Notes: a model not told the origin generated them from the letters alone. 64,000 nt of DNA from Ipomoea triloba (GCF_003576645.1 NC_044916.1:33584737-33648736), one strand, 5' to 3'; positions 1-12,977 are shown, counted from the stretch's first letter. Translations and numbers: made by a program.

Positions 1-137
1 CCAAAAAAAAAAGGGTACTTGTTTGGAAAATACCTCAGCGTTGTTGTAAATATATTCATACATACACTCCGGTGTGGATAAAATGGTGTATTTTTCTTCA
101 TTACCTTAGCTAGGTTTGAACATGATTTTGTTAACAG

Positions 138-1734
138 GTGCAAGAAAAACATGAACAATTTGGTTTTATCGCTTGTGTGCAAGTTCACAAAGCTGAGGGT
201 TCTTATTCTGCGACAGAGTTTACCACAACTTCAGGATAACGCTGTTGAGGCAATTGCAAATCGCTGTCATGAACTACAAGAGCTAGATCTTAGCAAGAGC
301 TTTAAGCTGACTGACCGCTCTCTATATGCTTTGGCCCATGGTTGTCCAAACCTCAAGAAGCTAAACATAAGTGGGTGCACGGCTTTCAGTGATAATGGAA
401 TTGCATATGTTTCTGAGCACTGCAGGAAACTGGAAGTCTTTAATCTCTGTGGGTGTGTTAAAGGAGCAACTGATAAGGCATTAAAGGTAGGTATAGTAAC
501 TGTGTTTTGAAGTTTCATCCTTAACTAACTGCATATGATGAGTCTTTTAAATGTGACGTGACAACTAATTTCAGGCTATTGGATACTACTGCAACCGCTT
601 GCAGTCAGTAACTCTGGGGTGGTGTGAGAAAGTCGGTGATGAAGGCGTGATGAGTTTGGCTTATGGTTGCCCTGATCTGAGAGCCCTCGACTTGTGTGGC
701 TGTGTTCTTATAACAGGTATTCATTGTGTTTAGTGCGAAGAAGACACTAGTTCTTTTAATTGCTTCTCCATGATCAGGGTATACCTTAACAGTGTGCCAT
801 ATGGGTATAGCTGTGGGTATTTTCTTGATCTTTCTGCAATATGCCAAGTTTTGAGCCCCTTACAATGCAGCTGCTTATTACTTTTTTGTTTTTTTGAATG
901 GCGAGGGAAACCCCACAACCCTTTTGGGTGGTAGGTAAACCCCACCTTATGACCCTAGCCGGCAAAGGATCACAAAGAAGTAAACCAGGTGGTAGGTAAA
1001 CCCCGCCTTATGACCCTAGCCGGCAAAGGATCACAAGGAAGTAAACCAGGTGGTAGGTAAACCCCGCCTTATGACCCTAGCCGGCAAAGGATCACAAGGA
1101 AGTAAACCAGATCCATAGCTGACTGCCTGACTGGCTTAAAAGTTAAAACAAGGGGCAATTGTAGTTACAAGTGGATTTCTTGCCATCTTGGCTGGGGTTA
1201 CCCCTAGCTGCTTATTACTTGTTCATGGTTATGGTTGTTCTTAAGTAGTCACGCACAACCTGTATATGTGCATTGATTCTGCATTGTTTTTCAGTGACCG
1301 ACCTGTGTTGAAAGGTTTGTTGCATTACTGATATATGTGTTGTATGCATGGGCACAGACGAGAGCGTAATTGCGTTGGCAAACAACTGTCCTCACCTGAG
1401 ATCCCTTGGGCTGTACTACTGCCAGAACATAACAGATAGGGCGATGTACTCTCTGGCTCAAAGTCGAGCAAAAAAGCACAAGCACGAGATTTGGCAATCC
1501 ATGAAGAAGAGCAGATACGAGGAGGAAGGGCTTATGAATCTGAACATCAGCCAGTGCACAGCCCTCACCCCTCCGGCTGTTCAGGCAGTTTGCGACTCCT
1601 TCCCTGCTCTCCATACTTGCCCGGGCCGCCATTCCCTCATCATAAGCGGTTGTCTCAGCCTGACATCAGTGCATTGCGCGTGCGCACTGCAAGCACACCG
1701 TGCACACACTGCAGTGCCTCATACGGCTCATTAA
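138..1734 (+). CDS. SKP2B: F-box/LRR protein, SKP2A/SKP2B-like (3' part; 5' end outside window)
   Basis: Exons 138..486, 575..716 and 1358..1734 join in frame with GT-AG borders and end at TAA, giving the C-terminal ~288 residues. The product is a ladder of leucine-rich repeats (HELQELDLSKS, CPNLKKLNISGC, CPHLRSLGLYYCQNITDRA) ending in a Cys-rich tail (SGRHSL-like, then VHCACALQAHRAHTAVPHTAH-type end) that I recognise from Arabidopsis SKP2A/SKP2B. Known role of the family: substrate receptor of an SCF ubiquitin ligase acting on cell-cycle regulators such as E2FC/DPB, with auxin-linked turnover of the receptor itself. The F-box lies upstream of the window; exon 138 starts with the last base of a split Trp codon. 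Intron 2 (717..1357) holds a repeat insertion. The gene is convergent with the DnaJ gene, 523 bp apart. SKP2A and SKP2B are close paralogues; SKP2B is chosen only because of the neighbouring genes. Confidence 0.93.
927..1109 (-). repeat. Three tandem 61-bp units inside an SKP2 intron (SINE-body-like)
   Basis: Units start at 927, 988 and 1049, each beginning ggtggtaggtaaacccc and containing a ccggcaaaggatcacaa core; they differ by only a few bases. The sequence is visibly more GC-rich than the surrounding intron. The core resembles the end of the SINE-like element at 30490..30665 (there: aacaaaggactacaag ... gaagtaaaccag), so I read this as an intronic minus-strand SINE body in which a 61-bp segment has been triplicated. 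Confidence 0.8.
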
Positions 1735-1973
1735 GTCTTGTATTATCCTCGAGAGATGGCAATACCAGTCTCTCTCTCTCTCTGGTTTCAGAGTGTAAGA
1801 TGTTGTATATATTATCTCTCTCTTGTTGTGTGAACGACTCAGGCTTTTGCAATTTGCAGTGTTGTACCTTTTGGACTGAGTGAGACTGCTAGCAGAAGGT
1901 GGTTATGTTAATGGACTTTGATGCTACTAATGATGCATGTTTTTATGGTCTTATTTTATGGCACTTGCAGCAA

Positions 1974-2085
1974 CTTTTTTTTTTTTTTTTTTTCAGTTAA
2001 TGTTTCAGAGTTTCAAACACAAGGAAGGTNTTTTTTTTTTTTTTTTTTTCAGTTAATGTTTCAGAGTTTCAAACACAAGGAAGGT
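1974..2085. other. Directly repeated 56-mer flanking a single N (probable unresolved assembly join)
   Basis: A poly-T tract followed by cagttaatgtttcagag ... aaggaaggt occurs twice, the copies ending at 2029 and 2085, and the only ambiguous base I see in the window (n, 2030) sits exactly at the junction. The two copies look identical. This is what an unmerged overlap between two contig ends gives. The rest of 1735..2257 is the 3' flank of SKP2 with CT-rich simple sequence (about 1768..1787 and 2084..2110). Confidence 0.85.
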
Positions 2086-2257
2086 CTCTCTCTCTGTCTC
2101 TCTGTCTCTCATTCTAATTACAAGATAGATGTTGTTTAATGTACACAAATGTTATCACCAAGCCGTCCAAATTACAACTTTTCCAAGGAGGATGAAACTT
2201 TCAATTCTGAAATAAGAAAGATTGAAAGGAAACATTTTGGGAAGAATTTTTGAGCTA

Positions 2258-4129
2258 TCACCTGCCCTTGTACACAATTTCTTCATCGTCCACATCAAAA
2301 GCTGGGTTGCACAGACATCTGAACAATCTACCAATGCCCTGTCATTTGATCAAACAAGATTAAGGCATTAATAATTTCTTTTTATTTGGTGTAAATCCTG
2401 ATTAGCTAGTAATTACACAGTGCGATATACACCTGCGTGACTAGGGGAGTTCGGTAATTGAGAGGAGTAGGTGATGATGAATCTTCTTCATCGTCACTGC
2501 TATCAGAACTACTGCTCTCATCTGCTGCATACTTATCAGCCATACTTTTCTTTTTAGATGTTCCCGCACTCTGCGCAAGCTTTTCCCTCTGCAAATGCAT
2601 GTCAAATTTATGTTTGAAAGTGCAGGTTTGTTAGTCAGTTAGTTAGTTAGTTAGTTGTACCTGAAATATCTTTCCCAGTATTTTTAAGGCAACTGCACGT
2701 TTCTTCAGCTCTTCTCTCCTTGTGTTGCTCTCTTGCAGGACCTGCAAAAAGTAGTAAGTCTGATCATATCTGCCATTATGGAAATGAGGAAGCTAGGGCT
2801 TGAAATTTACCATTTGGCAGACATGTAAAAGAGTGACTTCAATGTCTACTACATTCATTTTCCACAATGAACTCATAAGTGCATCCTTGTTTAACCTCAA
2901 ATGTGATTCCACATCATTTTCAGGCCCACTCCCATCCATCTTGAATTGGCGACGAACATCTTCTTGAAGTTGCAACAATTGAAATGCACCTAAAAACCAG
3001 TTCAGTTCAGTTCACATCACACTCACTCATGAGCTTTACAGAAAGTAAGTTTGTTTGTTTTTGGAAGGGGGGCAGGCATATGCATATATGAATGCTAGTG
3101 TAGTGTACCCTTAGCTGCAGTAAGTTGTGATTTCCAGAAATGTCCTTTGTTTCTCACCCACTCTGCCAAAAATGGCACTCCTAAGTAAACCACTTTTTTC
3201 CCCAGCTCTTGTGCTGCCTGCCTTGTGTATATATATCCAATGGTGTTCAAGATATCAGCACCACAAGCTGTAAATATCATAATCATGCCATGAAAAGGAG
3301 GCATCATCCATATCATATCGTTAAACAAGATATATAATAAAGGCATATACAATATACTACATTCTTTATATGCCTGCCTACTATCCATCCATCAGATATG
3401 CCAAATTACATGCTTTTCTGTGGTGTTCATCTTCAAGCATAGAATGGCATGGTATGTATATGTTTGTAAAGCAATCTGAATCTGAACCTGAATGGAATAT
3501 CTCAGCAAACCCCCATTAATTTCTTTAGATCTTAAAAGCATATTTAGTTGACACTAGAAAGGCAGTAAGTATACTTCATGCTAAACCCAAAGGTGTTTGT
3601 TCAGATAGCAAACCATAAGCAAATAGTGCTGATTTTAAACAAGATCAGAAGAAAGCATGATGGAATTGATCTGATGGCTAACCTGCGTGTGAAAGTCGTT
3701 CTGCTTCAGATTCAGCATGTTGTATGAAGCCTATTTTGTCACCTCGCACATACTGCTGAAGAAAACCTTTCAATATTGTAGCAAGGTTTTGTTCTCTTTC
3801 CTTCTGGACAGCCTTCATTACATAAAAAAAATACTCTAAAAACGTTAGCAACCTAAACACTACTCTGTATGTTTATTTTAGCCTGGCTTTTAATTACCCT
3901 TTCAGATAAACAGCATGCAAATGTATTCATTCAATTTCAGACACTTGCCTTGAGCCTGCCATGAACTTTATCAGGGTTGTCCACTAAATCAGATGATGCC
4001 ATTGATGCAACCGCCAGATGTCCTATATAGTCTTCAAACAGTTCACTTCCGAAGAGAAGAGCAAAAACAGCAGTTGGATCAAGCATTGTTTCCCTGGGAA
4101 AAAAGAAACAACATATTAAAACAGCCTTG

Positions 4130-4179
<50 letters not shown>

Positions 4180-5051
4180 TATGGTCATATATTTGTCATG
4201 TAAAACATTAGACAAAGACTCATGAAGACAGGATTATTACAGTTTGGTTTAATTTTGTGCCATTTGTAGGCCGGCCTAAGCTATGATGCAAAATTAAGCA
4301 GCTCTGAAAAACTTACATGGAAACACAAGACTTGCCATTTCGATCATATGCCTCTCGTTGCACCGGATCACTCAAAACCTGATAAGCTTCCCCCAAAATC
4401 TGTTAAAGACATAACCTATATTTGCTCAGAAACGGATCGGAGCAAATCCAACCTATATTTACTACAGCTTTATTATTCTAATGCCAATTTAATTTCCAAA
4501 AAGGTTATAGATGGACTACTTCAATTCTTCCTCACATAGCAATGAGTAAAAGAAATCATACCAGGAAAGCAAACAAACAAATAAACATTTTTTTACAAGC
4601 TAGGGTGAAGAATCAGAGAGAGAACATGCCTGAAATCTTTGAGCAGCTTGAGGATCATTGGGATTTTTATCAGGATGAACTTGCCTTGCCTGTACCATTC
4701 AAATAAAAGAAAACCCACTAATCTTCATGATGCTAGCTAGCTAGCTTATCCAACATAACTCATTCTTTATATACATATTATATATGCACAAATTAAAGCA
4801 AGCATCAATGGTACAATACACAAAATTAAAGATTCAAAAGTAGTTGAGAGTTGAGCAAAATAAGAAACATTTAGGAATTAAAACAAACACAAAACATGCT
4901 GTTAATCTCGATCAAGCCGGCCATTAAATAAGGAAAATGCAGTGGCAAATTAAACCGCAACTACCTTAAGGTAGTAAGCCTTGCGAATCTCCTCCTCAGA
5001 AGCTGAAGGGCTAACGCAAAGAATATCGTAATACTCAGTTTCTTTCACCAT
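2258..5051 (-). CDS. DnaJ co-chaperone with DnaJ-X domain (DNAJ10-like)
   Basis: Ten exons in transcript order: 4965..5051, 4630..4689, 4317..4399, 3949..4093, 3683..3812, 3109..3267, 2811..2989, 2661..2741, 2433..2588, 2258..2338; 1161 nt, 386 aa, all phases consistent. Residues 1-70 form the J domain (start [14 protein letters not shown] at 34-36), which stimulates Hsp70 ATPase. A DnaJ-X region follows ([33 protein letters not shown]), and the C-terminus has a Ser/Asp/Glu-rich stretch ([17 protein letters not shown]) before a conserved [15 protein letters not shown] block. Length and layout match Arabidopsis DNAJ10/At1g77020-type proteins (~400 aa), cytosolic or nuclear with no signal peptide. 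Oddity: introns 2 and 4 use GC donors (gcatgt after 4630; gcaagt after 3949). Intron 3 carries a (TAA)n tract. Function beyond Hsp70 partnering is not clear from sequence. Confidence 0.93.
4132..4178. repeat. (TAA)n microsatellite in DnaJ intron 3
   Basis: About 15 uninterrupted taa units lie between the exons ending at 4317 and starting at 4093. The tract is intronic and of no evident function; it is likely length-polymorphic. Confidence 0.9.
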
Positions 5052-6805
5052 TGTTTGGTTTGGTGTGCTAACTAAAAGACCAAATCCTCCTGAGACTTGA
5101 ATTAAAGCAATGTGAAGCAAGAAAGGATCGGAGTAGAATTAATATGATCAGATTAAGAAAATGAAAAGCACAAGGGATTATTTGGTTCGATAGATGAGAG
5201 GAAAAAAGAAGTGCATGTGGGGAAGATGCAATGGCAAAGTTAATGTGAAGATCAGAGAACTTCAATCCAATCCCCCACGAGAAGGGCATGCCTTTCCAGT
5301 TCTTAGCAACTATAAACTAATACTTTACAATGCCTTTTTCGCGGGTGAAAAACAGTATAAAAACTCCCACTTTGTGTGGTTTATCATTATCATTTATGTG
5401 TGGTCCGTCCTCACTGCTCTGTATATATTATGATTTTATGACGCTTTTCCACTTCTTACACTTATAAGAAGAAAAGTAAAGGGACTCGTTTGGCCCTACT
5501 ACACTACTATGTTATGCCGTGTGTTTTTTTTTTTTTTCTTCTTTTTGTTGCAATTTTATTCTGTGTTATTTTTATCAATAATTTAATAATTGGGTAACAC
5601 TTGTGTGAGACCGTTTCACCAATCTCAATTCATTAGACAGGTCGAATATTTTATTAATGAGTTAAATCATTGCTTAATGGGTTGGATATTTGACAAATGA
5701 GGTCAAATATCCGACCCGTCTCACGGATTGATCTCAATTCATTAGACGGTCTCACGCAAGTTTTTGCCTTAATTAATTTGGTTTAATTTATTTACTTTAG
5801 CACATCTGTTATAAAATTATCAATTATATGTCATTTTAGACCGATTCGTACAAATCAATTACTAACTCACCACTAATACAATAATATAAAAACATCTCCA
5901 ATTGTATTTTGGCGTTCTAAATACTATGAATATAAAAGATTAGTATGAACAGTGTTCAAGACATAACGAAACCCAATAATCCAATCACCTTGTGAGCTAT
6001 ATATGAATAACCAACCTCTCTTAAGCAGGCTCCCCCTTAGAGCTACCATCTGCATTAATCTTCACAAAACCTTCATTGGGTTTCAACCAAGGATTCATGC
6101 TTCAGCCTTGTCCGGAACTCCTTACCAAGTTTCTCTTGTTTTAAAAATATACAGTTTATGTGACAATCAGTCTTGGTCTCTTGGATCAAGTCAATAATGG
6201 CATGACAATGATGACATTAGGAGACTAAGATAAAATTGATAGAATGGGCCAAATTTATGTGTATTAACTTGAAATTGAAGGTGCATAAAGTTAACCCTAA
6301 TCCCCAATCCACAATATTGCAATTGCTATCTATGGGCTCTCAAGTTACATTCTACCTCTAAGTTTGGAATGAGAGAAAAGAAATTAATATTCATCTCAAT
6401 CAATGAATATTTTTTAAGTGATGCGTATTCCAAAAATATACAATCATATCTCTTCTTGTTATAGTATATACAAATACAAATTTAATATACTACGTATTTG
6501 GTATTATGTAATTTAATAAATCTAAAGAATTTGATATTAATGGAATTTAACAAATTAGTACAATAATAGATAAGGGAAAGAGGGAAATATATATATTTTT
6601 TAAATTATAAAGTATCAAAATTATCCTTTAACTCATTTTCAAAATTATCCTTGTGTAAGTAAGGTAGTAATCAGTGCATTTAGTGCCGCCATCCCTCCCC
6701 CTTTAAGCTTCAACAAGATGTGTAGTGTTATGATGATAAAGGAAGGAAGAAAAACACAGACATACATCAACGTAATTTAAAGCCTTACTCTATTTTCAAA
6801 TCAAA
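5052..6805. other. Intergenic: DnaJ 5' flank and RH29 3' flank
   Basis: Upstream of DnaJ the sequence is AT-rich with a poly-T/C tract near 5525..5545. A MITE occupies about 5592..5768 (separate entry). No ORF here shows protein-like composition; the short ORFs at 5194..5433 and 6003..6197 have no recognisable motif. The RH29 3' UTR is expected just below 6806. Confidence 0.6.
5592..5768. mobile_element. MITE, 'gagaccgtctca' TIR family, copy 1
   Basis: The left end (gggtaacacttgtgtgagac) and right end (gacggtctcacgcaagttttt) are inverted repeats with the core cttgtgtgagacsgtctcac. The inside is AT-rich with further gacccgtctcac-like motifs. Related copies lie at 36189..36366 and 58894..59163 and a fragment near 37480..37520. 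It is too short to code for a transposase, so it is a non-autonomous element. Confidence 0.65.
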
Positions 6806-9800
6806 TCAATTACTTTGCCTTCCCTTCCCCCCTTTCTTGCCGCTTCTTTTGAACTTTTTCCCCTTGCTGGGCTTACTCTTCAAATGAGCTATTCTGTTTG
6901 CCTTCTTCTCCCTCTCTTTTCGAATTTGTTCATGGTCTTTAATTTCTGAACGTACATGGGCATTCGGTATTGATCTATTATTCTTCCTTCCACGTTGGAA
7001 TTTCATATTCCCACCTTTAACTCCCAAACCACCTGTGGAAACAGACAAGACAACGGTGAATATACTCACACTTGGATCAGATCATCAGATAGAGATACAT
7101 CTCAATTTCCAGATAATATCAGATATCTAATCAAAACATGCAAATGAGTAACAAGTTAACAAACAGCAGCAGACTGTCAGTCTGTAACAGAGGGGGAAAA
7201 GAGAGTTGTTTAGTTTACACAAAAGCATCCCTAATAATCCATATCCATATAGAATAATAAAGATACACTGTACAGAAGGATTAGAAGCATTATCAGCCTC
7301 TTAAGGAATGCACAATCTTTACTTAAAAATTCGTTCCATGCTTCCATTTGTGGTTTAAAAAAAAAATAATAATAAAAATAAAAATAAAACAGTGAAAAGA
7401 TGAAGAGTAGTGAGATCCTACACTCCTAGTCCTAGTACAAATGTTGTTAAGGTGGCGGACTTTAACCCTGCCAGCAGAGTGTAGACACTGCCAGCAGAGT
7501 AAAAAAAATTATATAAGTATAACAAGCCAGTGAGCCACTAAGAAAGAAAGAAAATGAAATCAGAAGTTTAGAAATTAGAACAAAAAAAGAAAAAAAGGGC
7601 CAGTCAGCCAAGAAGAAAGAAGGAAGTGTCAGCTGCGACAGCGATTCAGCGGTGGAAGGGCGAGGCTGGGAGGAGCAGAGTCAGATGCGTTTGGTGGTGA
7701 AAGGCGAGGCTGGGAGGGTTTTCACTTTTTAATTAACTTGGGTCGGACTCAGGTTTTAGTCCGGGTTAGGCATCCAAGATGCTGCCCGGACGCCTAGGCA
7801 ACGCCCAAGCTCGCCTCACCCATTTCAGGCGAGGCGAGGCGAGCTCGTTAGGAATCCGGTCTCCACCAACCGGACACCTAGGCAATGCCTTGACAACTAT
7901 GCCTAGTACAGAGCATACTAGAAACACAGACTTAGTATGAAGCTAGAAAAAGAAAATTCATGCTTCAGAAATCAGAGGACATAACCGCAGAAAAGATCAT
8001 GCAGTAGTTTCGTTACAAACCTCTACCAGCTGAACTTGTTGATTCTCCAATACTATCATCCATGTTGGTTCCTTTGAGGGACACTTTCTTGTGTGACTGT
8101 TCTTTCCATTTTTTGTATATCCCAGTTTTATTAGCTTTCACCTTTGCACCCCCCTCTGTCTTTATCTGTGCACAATTGACAAAACATGTGAAATAGCAAG
8201 GAAAGATGTATACCTATACCTGGAATCTCACAAAGACTATGCAAACCAACAAGCAAGAACTAGCAAAAGTTCCCACAAAATGGGAAGAACAGGATAGCAC
8301 TAGCACAATAATACCAAATAACAATTCCTGCTTAACTGCATAAAATTTTCTGGGCCCCATATACTTAATGACAATTGTCCAGTGACACAAATTAAAACAG
8401 GCATAAAAATTTTAAAATTAATTAATTAATTAAATTTAAAAAAAAAAAAACAAAAAGGTACCTTCCCACTAGCAGTCACACGATCCCCATTATTCAGCTT
8501 GATGTACTTTTTACTCCTCTGTATAGAACACATTCAGTTAATTACCAAAAAGAGTCAAAAGACCACTGATTACAGAATGTGCAGATAGTTCAGTAGATTG
8601 ATTGTACCTTGTCCCAGTGATACGTAGTTTTTTGTTTATGCAGCCCTTGTTTATCATCAGCTACTAAATCTAGAACAGCGGCATCCAACCTAATCAACAC
8701 GAAATGTTATCTAAAACTCTAAAATTTAAGATAATAGCAATTTCTTGTTGCCAAAAATCACATTCTACCCTAAGGTTAAAATTGCACGCATGTTTTGATA
8801 GATTTACCTATTGGATTCAAATCCGTGGTTAGCTTTCACCGAAAGTCCAGCCTCAAAATGCTGAAATGGATGAGTTAGACATTCACATATCAAAATATGT
8901 TCAAACGGAATGCAATCATGAAAAAATGTTTGAAAACCAGTGACTCGTAAACCTTACCTGATTTGTTGGTACAGCACTTATGAAGTACTCATCATCTTTG
9001 AAGCTCTTAGCCTTTCTTTTAGATCCAGAAACTGCCAAATAAAACATGTATTGAAAAATCAAATAAAATCAAGCAAAAAAGAATAAAAAGAAAGAAGTTA
9101 TGCTCAAGTGGCATATTCATGCATGGAAATATTACTCTGCAATGTATTGGTTAAACCTTGCTTCAATGCAAAAGCTAATAAACAATTAATAACAATATAG
9201 TACATCTGTGTCTAAGGATTTTAACTGTGATAAAAATACATAACATCATAAATTCATAATTGGATGAGACATATTCTGTGAAGCAGATCTCAATTTCCCC
9301 CAGCAAATTATTCTCTCTTATATTTCTAATTTTTTAATAGAGTCAAAGAAACACTTTAATTAAACACACATCAGATATAAGATATGAAGGCTTAAATAAA
9401 ATAGAAATGCAAATATGCAGTTCATGCTATAAAAATGATGCTCATAGACCAAACTCTCATATTCATTTTTTGGACTACTCCACTTCTTCAATTACAAATG
9501 TCAATAGGCAGTTCTTCTGAGCACTTTTCCAGAACTGAGCAGAATTCTATCAGAACTACACTAAATAGAATGGTTAAAATGTAGTGCAGATACAAACTCT
9601 GATATTATATTGCAGGTAAAGAAGATTAAAAATGACCACGGACAAACCTGGTTTCTCCTTGACTTGGGAAGAAATGCATTCTTCAGTCTCATCCTAAAAT
9701 ATAGCCAATATTTTAGCAAGCTTAACAAAACAAAAGCACTAAAAAGCCAGCATTTGGAATTGCAAAGCAATGAGTCAATGACAACTCAGAAACAGGGGAC

Positions 9801-10163
9801 AGGACCAAATAAGTGAGAGAGCCATGAGAAAATGGTCAAACAATATCTGAAGAAATAGCAGAAGATAAAGCCTCCCCCCTCTCCAAAAAAAAGGGAACAT
9901 ATTAATAGCCCTTTATATAAGACAAAGAGATGGATTCATTACAGAAAGCTTCACCTTAGACACATGATCGCCACTGCAGCGCTGTTGGCGCACTTTATTT
10001 ATGACCTCCTCATGGATAGCTCTTTTCATCTTCATCACATCAACCCACTGACTGCCCTGCAATTCCATTCTCCATTAAATATACTGGAAAAAAAAATGCA
10101 TGTTTTCCCTCCACACAAAATGAGGATACTCTTTCGGAATTGCTTATGACTCCACACAAAATG

Positions 10164-10202
<39 letters not shown>

Positions 10203-12977
10203 TAACAGTTATAGGCACATAATGTGAATAGAGAAAACATATATAAACTCAAACAGGAGACCACAGAAAACATGTATATGGACAAAAGTTATATAACCAA
10301 CAAAATGGTAAGTATTATTGTAATTAAATGAAGCTATGCAGAAAACTTTAATTTGCACATTTAAATCACATTTGCACAAAAAAGTTCAAATCTTTGATTG
10401 GAGGAAAGATCGGTCCATTCAAAAACTTGATGCCTGATTGCAAACCGTGAACATCTCAACAATTCTTAAGGAAGGGCGTTTCACAATTACCAGAAAACAT
10501 ACTTTTCTAGAGGAAATATGGCATATTATCAGAGTTATTTCTTAATTCCAGAAGAAACATATGAAAAGCCATTTTGATAAATAAAAAAGTAGTCAAAAAA
10601 CTTGTGAAGGATTACTTATAAATACACTAGACTACAGTTATCTGTTTTTTACACTTAGTTTCTATTTTATTTTTTTGGAAAGACCTTACTCTTAGCTTAA
10701 CCTTATGAAGAAACACTGAATTCTCCACAATACAGAAAATGGATTTTCCCACTGTTTCAATACCAGAGACTGCTGTTATATGTACAGAAAGCAGGTTGTA
10801 GCAATGTCAAATACATGATTAAATTCCACTATTCAACGTTGCTTCAATTTAGTCTCATAACCTTAGCAAGCCTAACCCTAAACATAAGCATAATGTTTAA
10901 TAGTCAATATATGCTTCCCTACAAAATTGTAAAGTCAAAATCTATTGGAATCTCACTTTAAATCTTGAATAAAGAAAAATAAAAAAATAAATAAATTATC
11001 CAAATAGATACAGAGAGACTGAGAGAGAGAGACCTTGATTAGATGATAGTGAAAAATATTTTTAAAAATCAGGAAGGAGTTATTCATAAATCATCTGGCA
11101 CTAAAATGGGTGAGAAAAATTACTTGATGTTTTGACTTAGCAGCTTCACCTTCAGCTTCCAGGATGGTTTGTTTCGGTCTTAAACAAAGCAACAAGTTAA
11201 TATTAAATAAATGGAATCCACCAAATGCCCAAACATGTAAAATTAAACTTGTTATTGTGTCACCTGAAGGTTTTCAGACGTTCAGAAAAGGCTAATGCTG
11301 TTAACTCATTACCACCCAGAAGATTTTTAAAAAGCAGATGCAACCCTTCACGAGGCAGATCTTTTACTCTTTTGACCGATTCCCTAGAAGGTTTTGCTTT
11401 TGTCTTTGAATATATCCGAAATGAATTCTTGCATGGTTTTTGAAGAGAGATCAGCTCAGCAGATGATTCAATAATCTCTCGAACTCTGTCGGAGAGAAGA
11501 TCTAAAGCCGTTTGGGGAAACCGCCCATAGATGGTTTCTCCATTTGCAGTGGACTGTTCCATTCTAGACATAACTCCATCAATATCCTGTAAAACCTCTT
11601 CCTCAGTAGGAGCAGCCCTTATTGGTTTTGAGAGAAAGAGGTGAAGATCTAATAAGTAAGGCATGTCTTCAGGAGTGACAAAAGAATAGGCAGTACCAGT
11701 ACGACCAGCCCTTGCAACTCGTCCAACTCGATGGACAAAGAGTTTAGGTTTGCAAGGGAAATCAAAGTTGATAACATTATCCAGCAGTGGGATATCTATT
11801 CCCCTGGCTGCAACATCAGTAACAATAAGCAGCATTGTCTTTCTTGCTCTGAACTTTGAAATATGGATGTTACGGGCATCTTGATCCATTTTTCCATAAC
11901 AAACAGAAGACTCAATACCTTCATCTCTCAAAAGAATGCTAAGGAACTCCAAGTGATACTGGGTGGCAACAAAAATTAATGTCTGCTCATCAGATCTAAT
12001 TAGTTCTCTAATCAGATATAAAATGGCAGCATGTTTCTCTTCATGTCTTAGAGTGAAAAAGGTAAGCTTCAAGTCAGGACTTATCTTAGTCTCCAAATCA
12101 AGGCGTACTAGCTGAGGGTCTCGAAGACCAGCCTTGGCAAACTCAGCAAGGGCACTTGGTAATGTTGCACTGAAAAGCAAAGTTTGGCGATTCTCACTTA
12201 GATGGGTGAGAACTGTGTGCAATTGCTCAGCAAACCCCATGCTAAATAGACAATCTGCTTCATCAAACACTACATATTCCACAGAGCGCAGGGAAAAATC
12301 ATCTACCTCTGATAAATGATGCATAAGCCGACCAGGAGTTGCAATTATAATATCCGGACTTTGTGCCAATTCTTCAAATTGGCTTTCCATACTATCACCA
12401 CCAACTAATAAGCTAACACGGAGATCTGCATTGAATTGTCAAAATCGTCATAATTCAGACAAGTCTTTGAAAAATAAGGCGAGTGAGAATTAAGCCATAT
12501 ATAATATGTGGTATGATAAGTTAAAACACCAGAAGTAGGGTGTAAAAAATTAAAAGAAAAGCGAGCTGATGAGCACACATATATATTTTTTCAAAATTCA
12601 CCTGTGAAGCGACCAAGCTCTTTGGTGAACTTGAGGGTCTGAAGAGCCAAATCTCGGGTGGGAGAGAGTATGAGAGCTCTAGTTCCAGCCTGGGGCACGT
12701 GTTGCTGGAGCTTTTCGAGCATGGGGACCAGAAATGCAGCGGTTTTTCCGGAGCCAGTCCGAGCCATGGCGACGACGTCGTTGCCGGCAAGGATGAGCGG
12801 CATGGTCTTCCGCTGAATTGGGGTGGGGACTCTGTAGCCCTTACGCTTAATTCCTCTGAACACATTGTGGCTGAGCCCTAGCGATTCGAAACCGCCAGAC
12901 TTGGATTTCTTCTGCTCCTTCTGCTTCCGCTTAAGCTCTGCTTTCGAGCTCACCAGAATTCCAGTCCCCTTCGCCAT
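6806..12977 (-). CDS. RH29: DEAD-box ATP-dependent RNA helicase 29 (DBP10/DDX54 family)
   Basis: Eleven exons: 12602..12977, 11264..12425, 11124..11178, 9955..10047, 9648..9693, 8958..9031, 8808..8860, 8608..8689, 8462..8518, 8021..8165, 6806..7032; 2370 nt, 789 aa, phases consistent. Q motif at about 30-55 (GFESLGLS ... PTPIQ), Walker A ARTGSGKT 72-79, PTRDLA 106-111, DEAD 180-183, SAT 211-213, [11 protein letters not shown] in the second RecA lobe. The C-terminal third has a DBP10-type region ([13 protein letters not shown]) and a very basic tail ([20 protein letters not shown]). Yeast Dbp10 is a nucleolar helicase of 60S subunit assembly; the same role is inferred here. The start is the first ATG, preceding a lysine-rich leader. 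Several introns are long and AT-rich; the last one (7033..8020) carries a GC-rich insertion. No truncation is seen. Confidence 0.95.
7440..7906. mobile_element. GC-rich transposon-like insertion in the last RH29 intron
   Basis: An island of GC-rich sequence in an AT-rich intron. It has a short direct duplication near its left end (ctgccagcagagt twice, about 7469..7501), two agg/cgaggctgggagg units (about 7651..7720), and a right part dominated by gcctaggca and gcgaggcgaggcgagc motifs (7785..7900) ending near ttgacaactatgcc. The repetitive right end with cctaggc palindromes is typical of non-autonomous hAT-like plant elements; I cannot define the exact borders or a target duplication. Confidence 0.5.
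10167..10199. repeat. (TA)n microsatellite in RH29 intron
   Basis: About 16 ta units lie in the intron between the exons ending at 11124 and starting at 10047. Confidence 0.9.

Noticed and set aside
1918..2139. 73-codon ORF across the N
   Set aside because: Low-complexity Phe runs read through a duplicated poly-T and an ambiguous base.
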